Source of the DNA: Hemileia vastatrix | Lineage: Eukaryota > Basidiomycota > Pucciniomycetes > Pucciniales > Zaghouaniaceae | Assembly: GCA_030280995.1 (NCBI GenBank) | Contig: JASXTE010000001.1 | Span: forward strand, 4,521,001-4,585,000 | Direction of reading: 5' to 3' | Length of the DNA stretch: 64,000 bases | In this document: piece after piece, positions 43,458-54,777 of the stretch | How positions within the stretch are numbered: position 1 is the stretch's first letter | Layout of the letters: each line of letters begins with the position of its first letter | Translations under genes and position numbers: made by a program | Notes under the pieces: generated by a model | The model's database searches: none | The model's input: only the letters and a program-made list of their open reading frames with translations | Told to the model about the DNA's origin: nothing

Positions 43458-44836
43458 ATCATCATCTGTGGGTGGTATTCTTGATTATCCATCTGGCATC
43501 CTAAAAGTCTTAACTGGCTTGTGAACCAGGTCAAAAGACAAATGTTGAATAAATGCCACCCACCTAGTCATTGGATCATTTGGAAGACTAGGTGTGTTGA
43601 TCATTTGAGCCAGAGATTTATAATCCACCTGCAGCTCAAAATGCTGCCCCCACAAAACAGTTTGTAGCTTTTCAAAATTTTTGCTACTCCACACAATTCC
43701 AACTTTGGTTGAGAATACCTAGATTCCACCTCATTAAAAACTACAGACTCATAACTTACTGGCCTTACCTTCCCAGATTTATCATCCTGAGACAAAACAG
43801 CACCAGCAGCAATATAACTTAAGTCCACTGCCAGATAAATTTTTTCAGCTTCCTTTCCATAATCCAACTTGTGAAGAATAATATCTTCACCTACTACCTT
43901 CTTCAATTTCTGTAAAGCCTCTTCACACTCTTCAGTCCATTCCCACTCTGCATCTTTCCAGGCCAAACTTCTCAAGGGTGAAGCCAACAAAGAAAAATCT
44001 TTAATAAAAATCCTGAGGTACACACTAACTCTCAAAAATCCCCTAAATTCAGTAGTATTTTTGGGCTTTGGCCATGACTGAATTTTATTAACTTTCTTCA
44101 TTGCCATAATCTTTCCCTCCTTACATACTACATGACCCAGAATTTCCAGAGCAGGAACACAACAACAAAACTTTGACCCAGAAATGGTTGAACCAGCCTC
44201 TTCAATTTTAAACAATACTCTCTCTAGAGTAATTTCATTTTCCCAAAAAAATCTCATTATTCTTGGGTTCTCCTTCAGCACTTCATTTCCATAATCAGTG
44301 GAGGGTCCTTTAATTCCACTGTCATCAATAAAAATACCAGCATGAGTCGGAAACTCATCCTGTAAAATCCAAGCAATTTGAGCTTGATATACTGAAACTA
44401 AATTAGTTGCTCCTTGAGGCAACCTAGTAAGCTGAAATCTTCCCAAAGGAGTCTCAAAAGTTGTGAGAGGCCTTGAATCTGTATGAAGTTCCCTCTCATC
44501 ATAACCACCCATAATATCACCCAAACCATAACACACCCTTCCAGCAAAAGCTTCAACAAAATCCTCTGCACTTGGTGGCATACCAGCGTCCTTGATAGTG
44601 ACTCTATTTAAGGCTCTAAGATCATGAACCACCCTCAACTTTCCATTCTGCTTTTTTACACAGAAAACCGGACTTGAGTAGCTGGAAGTCGATTGTTCGT
44701 ATAACCCAGTCCTGACTCTTTCCCTAACAATCTCTACAAAATCCTCTCTAATAGCGGCTGGAATTGGAATAGGTTTGATTTGCCAAGGATTCATCTTCTG
44801 AATCACATCTCCTAAAATTATGCAGTTTATCCTCAT
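43458..44836 (-). pseudogene. gypsy reverse transcriptase and RNase H
   Basis: Reading leftwards from about 44836: PWQIKPIPIPAAIRED, TGLYEQSTSSYSSPVFCVKK, LRVVHDLRALNRVT, RVCYGLGDIMGGYDER, LTRLPQGATNLVSVYQ. The catalytic segment GIFIDDSGIKG (Y replaced by F) and LEILGHVVCKEGKI follow, then RNase H with IYLAVDLSYIAAGAVLSQ and SRYSQPKLELCGV. The frame breaks near 43690 and continues LQTVLWGQHFELQVDYKSL to the solo LTR. It is close to the plus-strand copy at 59858-61700. A frameshift, an in-frame TAA (PDG*SR) and upstream loss of an open frame make it inactive. Confidence 0.88.
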
Positions 44837-44910
44837 TCCAGGGGCCCAAAAATTGATCTTTACAATCTTATTTCTTCAAAAATTTGTGCAGTTTAACCTC
44901 ATGCTGAAGG
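44823..44910 (-). repeat. two CCTC-type hairpins before reverse transcriptase
   Basis: Units at 44823-44844 (stem end GGGG) and 44889-44910 (stem end AAGG, a G-T wobble) read GAGG then ATAAACTG or TTAAACTG on the minus strand. The surrounding ~65 bp is tandemly duplicated (CCCAAARATTGATCTT). Four equivalent units precede RT in the plus-strand relative. Confidence 0.75.
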
Positions 44911-45556
44911 CCCAAAGATTGATCTTGATGATCTTTACAAAAAGAATTCTTTTTTTCTTTTTTAATTATCTTCAGATTTTTTTCTTGCTTTTTTCTCAGT
45001 TATCTTGAAATTTTTATCTTCTTTTCTTGAGTTTTCTTCCATCCTACAAAAAGAACCAAGGGTTTCCCCAATTCTCACAGGCGTGGCCAAAGTAATGTTT
45101 TTGAAAGGCGTAGAAGAAACCCTAGCAGTGCACAATTGGGAGGACTTACTTTTAGAACCCAATCTCACCACTCCACAGCATTTCTGCATATCTTTCAATA
45201 AAGATATATAGCCAATCTTCTTTTTTGAACTTGAATTAAAAATAATTGAAAATCGTGAGAGAGAACAGATACTTGATAAAAAACATGAAGAATACTTGCA
45301 GAGAAGAGAAACATTAAAAAGTGAAAGTTGAAAATCCACTTGGTATATCTCCAAGGGAGCTGACCTACTACAACCTGGGATTTCCTTATCTTAAGGAGAG
45401 GTTGTAGCACTAGGGCAATCAGCCCTTATTACTCTAAAAAAGACAGAGTCTCACAAGAGCCTGAACCACACTCCAAAAACCAGAGGCGGCACCCACTTCT
45501 TTTCTTCTCCTACAAAAATCCATGCACTGGCACATTGAAGAAAAGCCAGGCCTGTT
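44837..45556 (-). other. gypsy spacer between protease and RT
   Basis: A remnant reads LEIYQVDFQLSLFNVSLLCKY, matching HLEIIQVDSQLFSVNITWECKY in the plus-strand copy at 59370, so this segment was once translated. A 9-bp inverted repeat CTACAACCT ... AGGTTGTAG encloses CCTTATCTTAAGG at 45368-45407. Confidence 0.5.
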
Positions 45557-46180
45557 CTACCAACCATCATCTCCAGGAGATGATAACCTCATGTGAAGCC
45601 TCCTCTCATCTTCACCGGTAAAATCCAAACTGATTCCCATGTCAAACTGATAACCAATTCTTGCCTGGAAATCCATCAAGAATGGTCCACCCAAAACTAC
45701 TTTTACATTACCTTTGGCAATGTAAAAATGAACCTTTCCGGAGGCCTCACCGACATCCAGCTTTACAAATTCAGCTGTCCCAATCAACTCAGTGACATTG
45801 CCACCAATCCCTCTTAAACATCCACCAATTCCTGTCTTTATGGGGAGGTCCAGATGAGTAGCCTCAAATAAAGAAATTAAGTTAATTTGAGAACCTGAAT
45901 CCACCAATTCCCTAGCCTCCCTGCCATTCAGAGTGACATTGACATAACCCAGAGGAGCAGAAAAATGAGTTTCCAACCCCTCACCAGACTTCTCAGCAGA
46001 ATCACAAATGTATTCCACCTCCCAGAAGAAACCATTCTCCTGGTCAACAACTTTTTTTGTCTATCAGCCAACCCAGGACTGATAGCATACAATTCTCCAT
46101 AAGAAAGGGAGACCTGACCCTGATTCATTCTTTCCAGAACCAAGTCCATAACATTAGATTGGCCAGAAAACTACTGGCCT
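45557..46180 (-). pseudogene. gypsy aspartic protease
   Basis: VTLNGREARELVDSGSQINLIS carries the protease DSG motif, followed by GIGGCLRGIGGNVTELIG and KVVLGGPFLMDFQARIGYQF, the usual flap and C-terminal motif of retroviral-type proteases. Upstream residues (MNQGQVSLSYGELYAISPGLADRQKK) lie in another frame near 46000. It would cleave the polyprotein. I could not find an equivalent in the plus-strand relative. Confidence 0.8.
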
Positions 46181-47804
46181 GAAATATTAAGCCCTTGGCT
46201 TCACTACCTTGGTCCTAGAAATCTCCTGAGGACCAGAACCACCAACAGATTTTCCATCAACAGGAATCAAACAAGATCCCTCACCAACATCTCTAACTCC
46301 AGAAGGCTTTGGCAATGAAGCCAAAGGGACATCCTCCTCTGAGTCAGAATCAACATCCATTGGCATTGGCTCACCATTCATGTCCAATTCACCAAAACTG
46401 GGGGGTGCATATCAGCAATCCCCTTCTGCATCTTGTACAGCTCCTCTTTGCTGTGCTTCCTCCTGGCTGCACTCAGCTTAGGTTCCACCTTTGAAGATTT
46501 AGGCTTTGGTTGGGCCTGAGAACTGCTCTTAGGGCTTCCCACCTTTCCAGCTTCAACATCATAGAAACCAGCCAAGCATTCACCACTTGACTGTCCTCCA
46601 CAAGAATACAAATCCAACCCATCATAGGAAATAGAAAGAGAGACTTTATTAACCTCCTTCCCTTTTCCCTTGACATCTTCATCTGCCTTAGCAGAAGAGC
46701 CCCCTGATCAGGGATCTCCTCATAGCTTGGCCTCCTCTGATTGAGACCATTTCTTCTCCTGACCAAATCAACAGGAGCCTGCCCCTCACTGGGCTTCACA
46801 AATGAACCATCAGGGAATTTGAACACCCAGCCATAAAACTCCACCTTTCTTTCTGACACATCTCTGTTCAGAGCCCAACAATCATTGGACTTGTTACCCC
46901 TCCTGCTGCAACAAGAGAAGACCCAAGGATCACTCCTACCAGCCCTCCTATCAAAATCTTTAGGCTGAGAAGGAGCCCTAATGACCTTCTTAGCCTCCTG
47001 AAAAAAATATGTAGCTTTTTTGTCAGATCAGTCAACTGCTCCACCACTTGGTCCCTCTCCTGCTTGGGAAACACCACCATATTCTTCTCTTCCCTCTTCA
47101 CTCTACTCTCCTCTTCACCAAAGCCTCACTGACCTTGCTGACAAATTTTGCACACCCCTCTTAATAGGTGTCCACACCAATAACTTCAAATGGGCCTCCA
47201 CAGCCTCATTCACCTTGTCCAAGGCAGGAAACTTCTAGTCCCCATTGGAAAGATTTTTCATCAAGTCCTTCCTTGACAACTCCTTCAACACATCCATCCT
47301 GACATCTTTTGCCAGGGCAGACCAAAAAACATCTTTGGCAGCATTTTCATGTGCCAGCTCCTCCACTTCCACCAAGTATTCTACCACAGGATCAAATTGC
47401 AGCAGAAACTTCCTGTAACTGAGTAAGTTACCAACACCACCTTAAGACTGCCATTTACTGACAACCTTGTTCAGATCCGCCATAGTGAACCTGACACCCC
47501 ATCTATCCACCATCTCCCTGCACAGCAACTTCCAATCCCTCTTCTTGTAGCCAGACATGTCCTCAACATCCTTCTCCACTGCCCTATCACCAATGAAGAA
47601 AATGATCTGCTTCACCATGTCCAGGTAAGAAGCAGCATCCACACCAGCAGCAGTTTCATATTTCTCCAGAAACCACTTCACGTCTTCCCCATTAAACTTG
47701 GTACCATCTCAAGTTTTAATCCTCACACACTCCCTAACCATCACAGAAGGAGGACCATCCCCCCCACTGACAGTCACCACAGGAATAGCAGAACCAGAAG
47801 CCAT
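46181..47804 (-). pseudogene. gypsy gag
   Basis: The likely ATG is at 47804 (MASGSAIPVVTVSGGDGPPS). A TGA near 47707 is followed by KWFLEKYETAAGVDAASYLD and GYKKRDWKLLCREMVDRWG, homologous to RYETAAAIDVKQIRFFIL and KDQDWRKLKMEMEKRW at 58160-58300. A degenerate zinc knuckle (CCSRRGNKSNDCW, His changed to Asn) lies near 46890-46920, then VEFYGWVFKFPDGSFVKP. The C-terminal acidic region (MDVDSDSEEDVPLASLP) ends near 46190. Several frame changes. Capsid function is inferred from position and the knuckle. Confidence 0.75.
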
Positions 47805-47878
47805 TCTTCCAGACCAATATCACCAAAAAGGACCAACCAAAGACAAAAGAGATTCCAAAGAACTAGCAGGTTCTACCA

Positions 47879-47893
47879 CCATGTTGGGCACCA
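47879..47893 (-). other. gypsy primer binding site
   Basis: TGGTGCCCAACATGG on the minus strand follows the 5' LTR end GTCTACA after four bases. The plus-strand relative has TGGCACCCAACGTGGGG at 57866. Confidence 0.7.
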
Positions 47894-47897
47894 TAAA

Positions 47898-48983
47898 TGT
47901 AGACAATCCTATAGTACTAGCTATAGGCCTTGACCAAGGGAGTTGGAGAAAATCCAGAAAGAAAATCCCCTGTCCCTTTTGAAAAATATAAGTGAGATTT
48001 ACCTGCTACATTAAACTGGTTCCTTTTGTTTAAAGCCCCTTTTCCAATACACTTGACTGCCTGATCAGCCAAGAAAGTAGTCTTTAGACAGACTACTAAA
48101 CCAAAGAACTGAAATGTAGACCAATGTCCACACCAGAGAAAGCAATGATACTTGATGTAGGTTGCAAATCCACACCAGAGACAGCAATAATACTTGATAT
48201 AGCTTGCAAGACTACACCAGAGAAAACAGTTGCCAAGGTTGAGTTAAATGAAGAACTAACCTTGCAACAAACACGGCCAATTATGGCCAGAAAACAGTGA
48301 AAACTGAGTGAGGAACCAGGATATCACCTCCAGATGGTTTTATGATGATTAAGGTTGCCTCAAGCTGTCTTATTCACTATATATACACAGACCACTATCT
48401 AAGAGCCCATGCACACCAACAAATTTGGCGTTTCAGAGCACCAAATTGCATAAAACCCCTCTATAAACGCTTCCTAGCCTTCTAGCACTGAGGCTGGTGG
48501 TCTGCCTGCCTGAGGCAGCCGGGCCACCCTGAAGCCAGAAAACCTTCAAAAACCTCCAAAAATACCCAAAATACTTAATAAAATAAGCTACGACTACTAA
48601 AACCTTTAAAACACATTATTAAGCTATAACAACATTGTGACATGAAACATAGAGAAAAATTAGCTTATTCTAATGGCACTAAGAGCTTAACCCTAAGACT
48701 TAAGGTTAGCCCGTAAAACACAAAAAACAAAATTAAACAGCTATCTTTTAAAATGAAAAATGAGAAATAATCTCTTAAATACTTAGAATATGAAAAATGT
48801 CAACAAGACATAAAATATAGAGAAACACCGGGGCTATCCAATGGTAGTACCCACATCTTTCAGTCCCAATATTCACAGAATATATCCAGAAAAACACCCA
48901 ATTATTAAAAAATGCCATTTAAGACATATCAAAACAATGCCAAATAGACCAACAAAGGGCTCTGCCAATGTTGGAAGACCACA
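47898..48983 (-). repeat. gypsy 5' LTR
   Basis: It pairs with 35236-36336. The minus-strand start TGTGGTCTTCCAACATTGG is at 48983. A TATA-like ACTATATATAC at 48376-48387 is the likely promoter for the leftward transcript. The GC-rich block near 48480-48535 has lost the perfect palindrome of the other LTR. Confidence 0.9.
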
Positions 48984-49009
48984 CCGTGTGGGGAACACCT
49001 AGCTCCATG

Positions 49010-49285
49010 CATACTTAACTATTACTTTGTTGCATATTACATCACCGTGTCATTTACACCTCACATTGGATACTGATTTTGGTAAATGTTGGGTACAAGT
49101 AAGTATATATACTTACAGATACTTACTTTGCATCATTAACTTGCACCTCTCCCTGCTAATTTTTTATCATTTTGCCTTGCTCATCAAGATACATAATCAC
49201 ACCCTTGATTCCACCACTGTTTCACACATTATCTTTTCAATTCACTATACTCACTACTCATCACCAAATTTTATCAATTTTCACT
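49010..49285 (-). repeat. ~270-bp inverted repeat arm, right of the gypsy element
   Basis: CATACTTAACTATTACTTTG through CACTACTCATCACC is the inverse of 34880-35150. Confidence 0.75.
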
Positions 49286-49289
49286 ATTT

Positions 49290-50290
49290 AACACACCTGG
49301 CTGCACACTCCAAGCCTCAATTACTAAAAAATACTTAGAAAACACCAGAAAAAGTGCTCTCTAAACACAAATACAAAATAATATACTCATATTCTTTCAT
49401 ATCAAGTAATTCATTGAGAAAATTGAATGACATGCATAAAAAATTAGCAGTCGAGGTTTACCTAATGACTGCCAAAGTCCCAGAGTTGAATATTAACTAA
49501 ATGCGGTGATCAGTAAAAGATACTGCATAGGGAGGTTGAATATTGAAATTAATTATGAAATGAACAAGTAAATGCAATTCTATACTTAATTTTTACAGAC
49601 ACGGGGGTAGATGCTCTTTCAATCTCACCCAGAAAGGGGCATGAAAGAAAACACAACTGAAGACATAGGGTTAAGTATAGTAAATGGATGTAGCTAATAA
49701 TAAGGTACTAGCTGTTAGTGAAATGAATACCTGAGTCTACATTCTTTTACTCCTTTACTATGTCAAACTTGTTCTCAATAACTTACCTTTGTTGCTACCT
49801 GATTGTACGCTACATATTTTACTACCAAGTGCCTTTATCACTATTTCCCTTGCACTAATACCAGCTTATATTCAACAAACTATTTGTTGATTTGTGTGTT
49901 TTTTCTCCTACTGGTACTCATAAAAGAAATCCTCTATGTCCTTTTTTCTCAATCCTTGTATCTACTTCTCCATTGTTTTTGTCCTGAATTGAGAATAGAA
50001 TCTTTTGTATTTAAGGAGGCTCTTCAAGCCTATCATTCTCATTAATATCATCTAAATTCAGGTACATTCATCTTGTTTCTTATACTTTACAAGTTCTCTA
50101 TTACTTCTCAAATTATGTTACTTTTATAGGTATTTTTTGAATACTTTTTTCATTCCTGATATAAAGCTAGCGCTTATATCTTTCCATTCCACTTAAGTTC
50201 TCTGACAATTGCCACAAATTCCTGTGAAATAATAGAGGAGGTAGGAGATATGAGAGGGGTTTAGCTATAAGTAATCACATTATCTATATC
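49290..50290. other. intergenic, no supported gene
   Basis: AT-rich sequence. It includes a transposon-end-like TTACAGACACGGGGGTAGAT at 49586-49605. An 80-residue plus-strand frame at 49803-50045 lacks motifs and a clear start, so it is not called. Confidence 0.6.
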
Positions 50291-50349
50291 TTGCATGATA
50301 ACGGGAGGTTGTTTTTAAATCTACCAGTTTCAACTAAGAAAGAGGCAAC

Positions 50350-50760
50350 TTATAAAATGATTAAAGAGAGTGAGAGGAGGGATGAAGTGATAAAATTGAA
50401 TTTTTTAGATTTTGCAGATTTTATGAGAGAGGAGCACAGATCTGAATGGGCGGGGCACAGGAGAAGAAGGTGTTCATGAGTGTCGTTACATCTAGAATTG
50501 CAGCTGGTGCACCATGGGTCCTCCACCACTTTGAATTTGAATAAGTAGTGATGGAAGGAACAATGTCCAGACTGAAATTGTATGAAGGCTGTAACTTTGG
50601 CTCTGGGGAGAAGGGAGAGTTGTTTAAACATTATAATATGACCAAAATGACCACATAGTTTTCTTAGTGTACTACCAAGGGGAGGGGTGAGAAGCAATGA
50701 TTGGGACTAGGATTTGAGTAATGATTTGAGAGAAGATGAAGATGGAGGAGGAGCTAAGAA
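50350..50760 (-). pseudogene. LINE ORF2 C-terminal zinc-binding region
   Basis: SGHCSFHHYLFKFKVVEDPWCTSC ... DTHEHLLLLCP gives the CxxC-H-C arrangement seen at the C-terminus of fungal and insect LINE polymerases, where it contributes to nucleic-acid binding. The frame is open from 50697 to 50350. Confidence 0.7.
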
Positions 50761-51500
50761 ATTGAGGCTTGATAGGGCAAATGATGCAAAAGGGTGAGAG
50801 CCATTAGATAAACCATCCACTGTTTTATTTCCAGAAATGCCAGCATTACCTGTGCACCACTAAAGCTTGAGTTATAGGGAGTAATTGCAATGGAGGAGAA
50901 ATGAGATGACTTTTATAATAGCACTGATTGTATAGGAGTTCAAAGTTGGTAGAGAAGTGTTGGAGAGGTCTTCAATTATTGCTTTATTGTCAGTTAGGAT
51001 TTTGAGGGTGTTCATCTGATCCCATAACGGGTTGGCAAGAATGAGATGAAGGCTGAGGAGTATTCCAATTAATTCAGCTTAAAAACCAAATATAGAGTGA
51101 AATTTCCTAGGAAGGAGACAAAGGAGAAGGGTAAGCTGCTGTCAAATGCAGCAGCAAAAGTGCCAGCCGGTGATTTAGATGCACCAGTGAATATGAAGTG
51201 GTTAGATTAAGGAGAAGGGAAAGGGAAGAGGAAACTTCTCTGAGTGTAGTTTCCTTATTGGGGGTAATGGAAGTATTAAAGAGATGGGGGATCAGGGTGG
51301 GAGGGAGAACAGCATCTGATATCCAGGCCGTCAGTAGGGAGGTTTCTAGGGAAGGGATTTTGTGAGGCACAATGGTGAAGTTGGCGCTGATGCATTTTAG
51401 GAGGGGTGGCCTTGGATAATTGTCTGGAAAGTTTTGCCATGGGATTTGTTTAAGGGAGGGAGAGGAGACAAAGCCAGTCTTTGCATACTGCAAGGTCTAA
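50761..51500 (-). pseudogene. LINE RNase H domain
   Basis: Across frames I read AELIGILLSLHLILANPLWD, then LKILTDNKAIIEDLSN, then WCTGNAGISGNKTVDGL. These are the Glu, Asp and late catalytic motifs of LINE RNase H. A frame and a stop separate it from the RT thumb region (open from 51493 to 51107). It is inactive as it stands. Confidence 0.65.
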
Positions 51501-51794
51501 TTGCTGCAGACAAGTGAGTGAAGTTAAATCATGTAAGAGAATACACACAGGGGTGGTTCTGAAACATCTGAGTGACCTTCTGATAGCCTTGTTATTAGAA
51601 ACTTGGAGCATTCTAATTTTGTGTGAGTTTTTCTTAGGAAAGTGCCATACAATAGCTCACTGATCAGTGCGGGAGTGGATCAAGGAGGAAATGAGAATCT
51701 TGTAGATTTTTAGGGGGATACCCTTCCTTAAAGAGGCAAGGAGATGAATTCTGACTACTGCTTGGAGACTTGTTGCCAATAGCTTGGAACCATT

Positions 51795-53040
51795 TTATTT
51801 GAAGGAGAGGGTTGGGTCAAGTAAGGTACCCAGCCATTTAATGCAGGAAGAAGGGAGAATACTATGATGATTAAAGTTGAGTAGAGGGGGGGTGGTGAGT
51901 AGTGAGCAATTTTTGGAAAGTAAAAAACACTTAATTTTGGAGAGATCAAAAACTGAAGAATGATGTGCACCCCAGGAGAGAGAATATGATCCTAAAGAGG
52001 ACAATTTGTCTATGATCCACTCTGGATCTTTGTTGGCTTCCAGGTAAATGACTTCCTCAATGTAATATAAAGACAAGCAGTTAGTAGCAAGGGAGGGAAA
52101 GTAGAGGAGTGGGGAATTAAAAGTAATATAGAGGATAGGGGAGAGGGGAGACCCCTGTTTGAGGCCTTTAGGATAGAAAATTGGGGAGATTTGTAAGGGG
52201 AGAAGGAAATGCTGTTGCATCTTCCTTTGAGTGATTGAAAATGAGGTTTACCATGTTATGAGAAAGAGGGAGGGAGAAGAGGGTAGCTTCAAGTGTGTGA
52301 ATTTTAACAGAGGAAAAGGCTCCTTTGATGTCAAGTGAAAGGGCTCAACTACATTACCTTTCATCCACTGGTCCTTTGTCCAAGTGGTGAGGTGTAGTAA
52401 TGCATCTAATGTGGATCAGAGGGGATGACCATCATAGTGTGTTTCAAGAAGTAGATTAATGGTTTCAAGCATGAAGTTTAATTGTTTGTCCAGTAGGGAG
52501 TCAAGGAGTTTCCCAATTGTGTTTAGGAGTGCAATTGGCCAGTAGGCATTAGCTACTGTGTAGTCTGGGCATTGAGGCTTTAGTATAATGATTTTTCTTG
52601 CATTTTTCCATGTTTTGGGGTAGTGCCCTGTGACTAGGCATGCTTGAAAAATTGGGTGTAGAAGGTGGGAGGTAAGCTGGGGGTCCAATTTTAGAAGTAA
52701 ATTTGGGATGCCATCTGGACCAGGGGCTCTTTTTGTTTTGGTGCATTTTAAGGAAGAGATGAGTTTTGAATTGGTAAATGGGGGAGAGGAGGGGAGGAGG
52801 GGGAGCTGAGGGGATGAAGATAAATCACTAATATCACATGTGATAGAAGCGACTGAAGTGCCTTCAAAGAGGTATTTGGCTTTGTCTAGATTGTCCAGGA
52901 TGGGGAACCATCTGGAGCAGAGAGAGGGGGTTAGCATGGGGGGGATGTGAGGATGAGAACTTAGCTGCTTGGTGGACTGTGGAGGGGGTGAGATTAGAAG
53001 AAGCAATTTACAGTGTTGTTTTTTGAGGTAATCAATTTTG
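51795..53040 (-). pseudogene. LINE reverse transcriptase
   Basis: Block 1 (53006-52416) has RAPGPDGIPNLLLKL, PKTWKNARKIIILKPQCPDYT and AYWPIALLNTIGKLLDSLLDKQ. Block 2 (52220-51795) has GLKQGSPLSPILY, then LYYIEEVIYLEANKDPEW where a (Y/F)xDD motif is expected, and KCFLLSKNCSLL plus SCIKWLGTLLDPTLSF. The segment between blocks is frameshifted. The catalytic pair reads Glu-Glu (52053-52058 on the plus strand), so the enzyme would be dead even in frame. Confidence 0.85.
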
Positions 53041-53042
53041 GC

Positions 53043-54121
53043 TCAGAAGGCTCTTCTTGCCACTTTGAACTCAGCTACAAGGTGAGGTGCCTGGGAAAAC
53101 TTAAGTTGTTGATGGGCCTGATAGAAAGATTGCTTGAAGGGATCCAGAATACTTTTGTTCCACCATGCATGACACAATGAGTTGGGCTGAAGAAGCAGGG
53201 CAGAGCCATCCATTATTTTGATAATAGTAGAAGTGTGGTGTTCAGCAACCAGATCATTCTGAACTGGGGAAGAGAGAGAGGGAAGGGAGGGAAGGGAGGA
53301 GAGAGAAGAGAGAAGGGAGCACTTATCAAGTTTATTCCAGTTGCGGAAAGGGCGTGAAACTGGAGGATAGGTAGGGGACAGGTGGAGAGAGGTGGTGATG
53401 AAGCAGTGATCAGAGAGGTGGGACTTTGAGCCAGTTGGTCTGTGTTGCACTTGATGAGGAGCTTGAGTGCTTTCTCGTTTGCATAAACAAGGTCAATTAC
53501 TGAGGTGAAGTTTTGGGTGTTTCAGAAGGTAGTGAAGCCTGCTTGAGAAGCAAGAGACATTTTTAGGGATGTCATGGAATCAAGAAAAGAGGTGGCTTCT
53601 AGGTGGTTGGAGGAATGCTTTGAGGGATTTGACCACACATTGTGATGTAGATTGGAATTTTAAAACAGAAGGCATGGGATGTGCTTGTGCTGTGAAAAGG
53701 AGGGAAGTAAAAAAGGAAGAGACGAGAAAGATGAAGGGGGGTTATACATGTTTGTAAAGAAAATAGGAGGGGAAGAGATATGGGAGGGAAGGAGGGTGAT
53801 ATTGGGAAATGGGGAAGGGAGGGAAGAGAACAAATGGATTTGGAGTTTATTGCTAACATAGAAACAGCAGCAAATAGGATGAGGGGAGGGAGAGGGAAAT
53901 TGAGGGGTGATGCAAGCCCATCCTTTGGCATGAGCTGGATTGGTCTGGTCAGGGGCAAGGTATGGCTCCTGAATAGCTAGTAGGTTAAAAGAAGAGGTGT
54001 AAGTATTATTAAAGAGGCAGTGGAAACAATGAAAAGATTGGTGACAATTGAGTTGATAGACGGAGAAGCTTTTGTTGAGGGTGTGTTGACATTGCAAAAA
54101 AATAGGGGAGCCATCTATCAT
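53043..54121 (-). pseudogene. LINE apurinic-type endonuclease
   Basis: NLLAIQEPYLAPDQ near 53960 carries the conserved QEP of the metal site, and HLSDHCFITTSL near 53410 the SDH catalytic motif. Intermediate sequence (GWACITPQF, FYVSNKL, MYNPPSS) is spread over two frames. The domain would nick target DNA for primed reverse transcription. The segment after SDH (RPFRNWNKLDKCSLL, WWNKSILDPFKQSF) is the usual linker to RT. Confidence 0.8.
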
Positions 54122-54777
54122 ATATTTCTGTGAGGACAGAATGACTGGTGGGGAAAATGGAAGATTGGGGGTTTTGGGGTTGGATTGTCAATAACATCTT
54201 GAAGAGTAGCTTCTGACATTTTGAGGGGGTGGTTGTGGGGGAGAGAGTCCATGTACCGGAAGCAGACTGGAGAGTTGAATTTTGCTTTATCACACATTAA
54301 AGTGTTGTGATGACCTGCACAGTTGGAAAAGTGGATGGATAGGTGGCCCTTACCCCAGAACTGGAAACAGGTGTTTCATTCCTTGTTAATGGTCTCTGTG
54401 CGGTGTAACTGGCCATCACAAATAAAATGATATAAAGGAGAGGGGGAGGCAATTATTTCAGCATCATGTTTATTAAGGAGATGTAAGTTTATGGAGGAAT
54501 TATTTTTGCCCACTCTTCCTTCTGCACATTTGAGCCAGGAGACCCTGTAACAGTAGGGAATGAAGGGGGTTTATAAATCATCCCTTGAGGGATCCATTTT
54601 TTCTATGAGTTTTTCAGGTCAAGTTTCACTTCTTTGGATGGGAGGGTGATCTTGATATAATTAGATTTGTGGAAGAAGGCCCCTCTGATCTTGATGGGGG
54701 AGGGAGAATGAGGGAGAGAAATTTTTTTGGTTTCAAGGCAGTTGTTGAGGAAATTAAGTAGTTGAATTGTTTTTTAC
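54122..54777 (-). pseudogene. LINE ORF1 C-terminal, zinc-knuckle-like region
   Basis: Across frames I read FHKSNYIKITLPSKEVKLDL, VTGSPGSNVQKEEWAK, then CFQFWGKGHLSIHFSNCAGHH and LMCDKA. That gives a degenerate C-x-W-GH-C pattern and a second Cys pair, as in LINE gag proteins. Two or more frame breaks. Confidence 0.55.

Larger units (their letters stand above)
35236..48983 (-). mobile_element. 13.7-kb Ty3/gypsy element with antisense gene
   Basis: The LTRs are 35236-36336 and 47898-48983, both running TGTGGTCTTC to GTCTACA on the minus strand. A primer site is at 47879-47893 and a purine tract at 36337-36351. The flanks CCAT and CCGT suggest a 4-bp duplication with one change. Gag, protease, RT, RNase H and integrase run leftwards. 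4.3 kb between integrase and the 3' LTR hold plus-strand genes and arrays of hairpins. A solo LTR interrupts pol at 42281-43457. A relative lies at 57866-64000. Confidence 0.9.

Noticed and set aside
49803..50045. 80-codon plus-strand hydrophobic frame
   Set aside because: AT-driven composition, no ATG in good context, no motif and no repeat copy for support.
53569..53980. plus-strand frames opposite the LINE endonuclease
   Set aside because: The minus strand carries recognisable endonuclease motifs; these are shadows.
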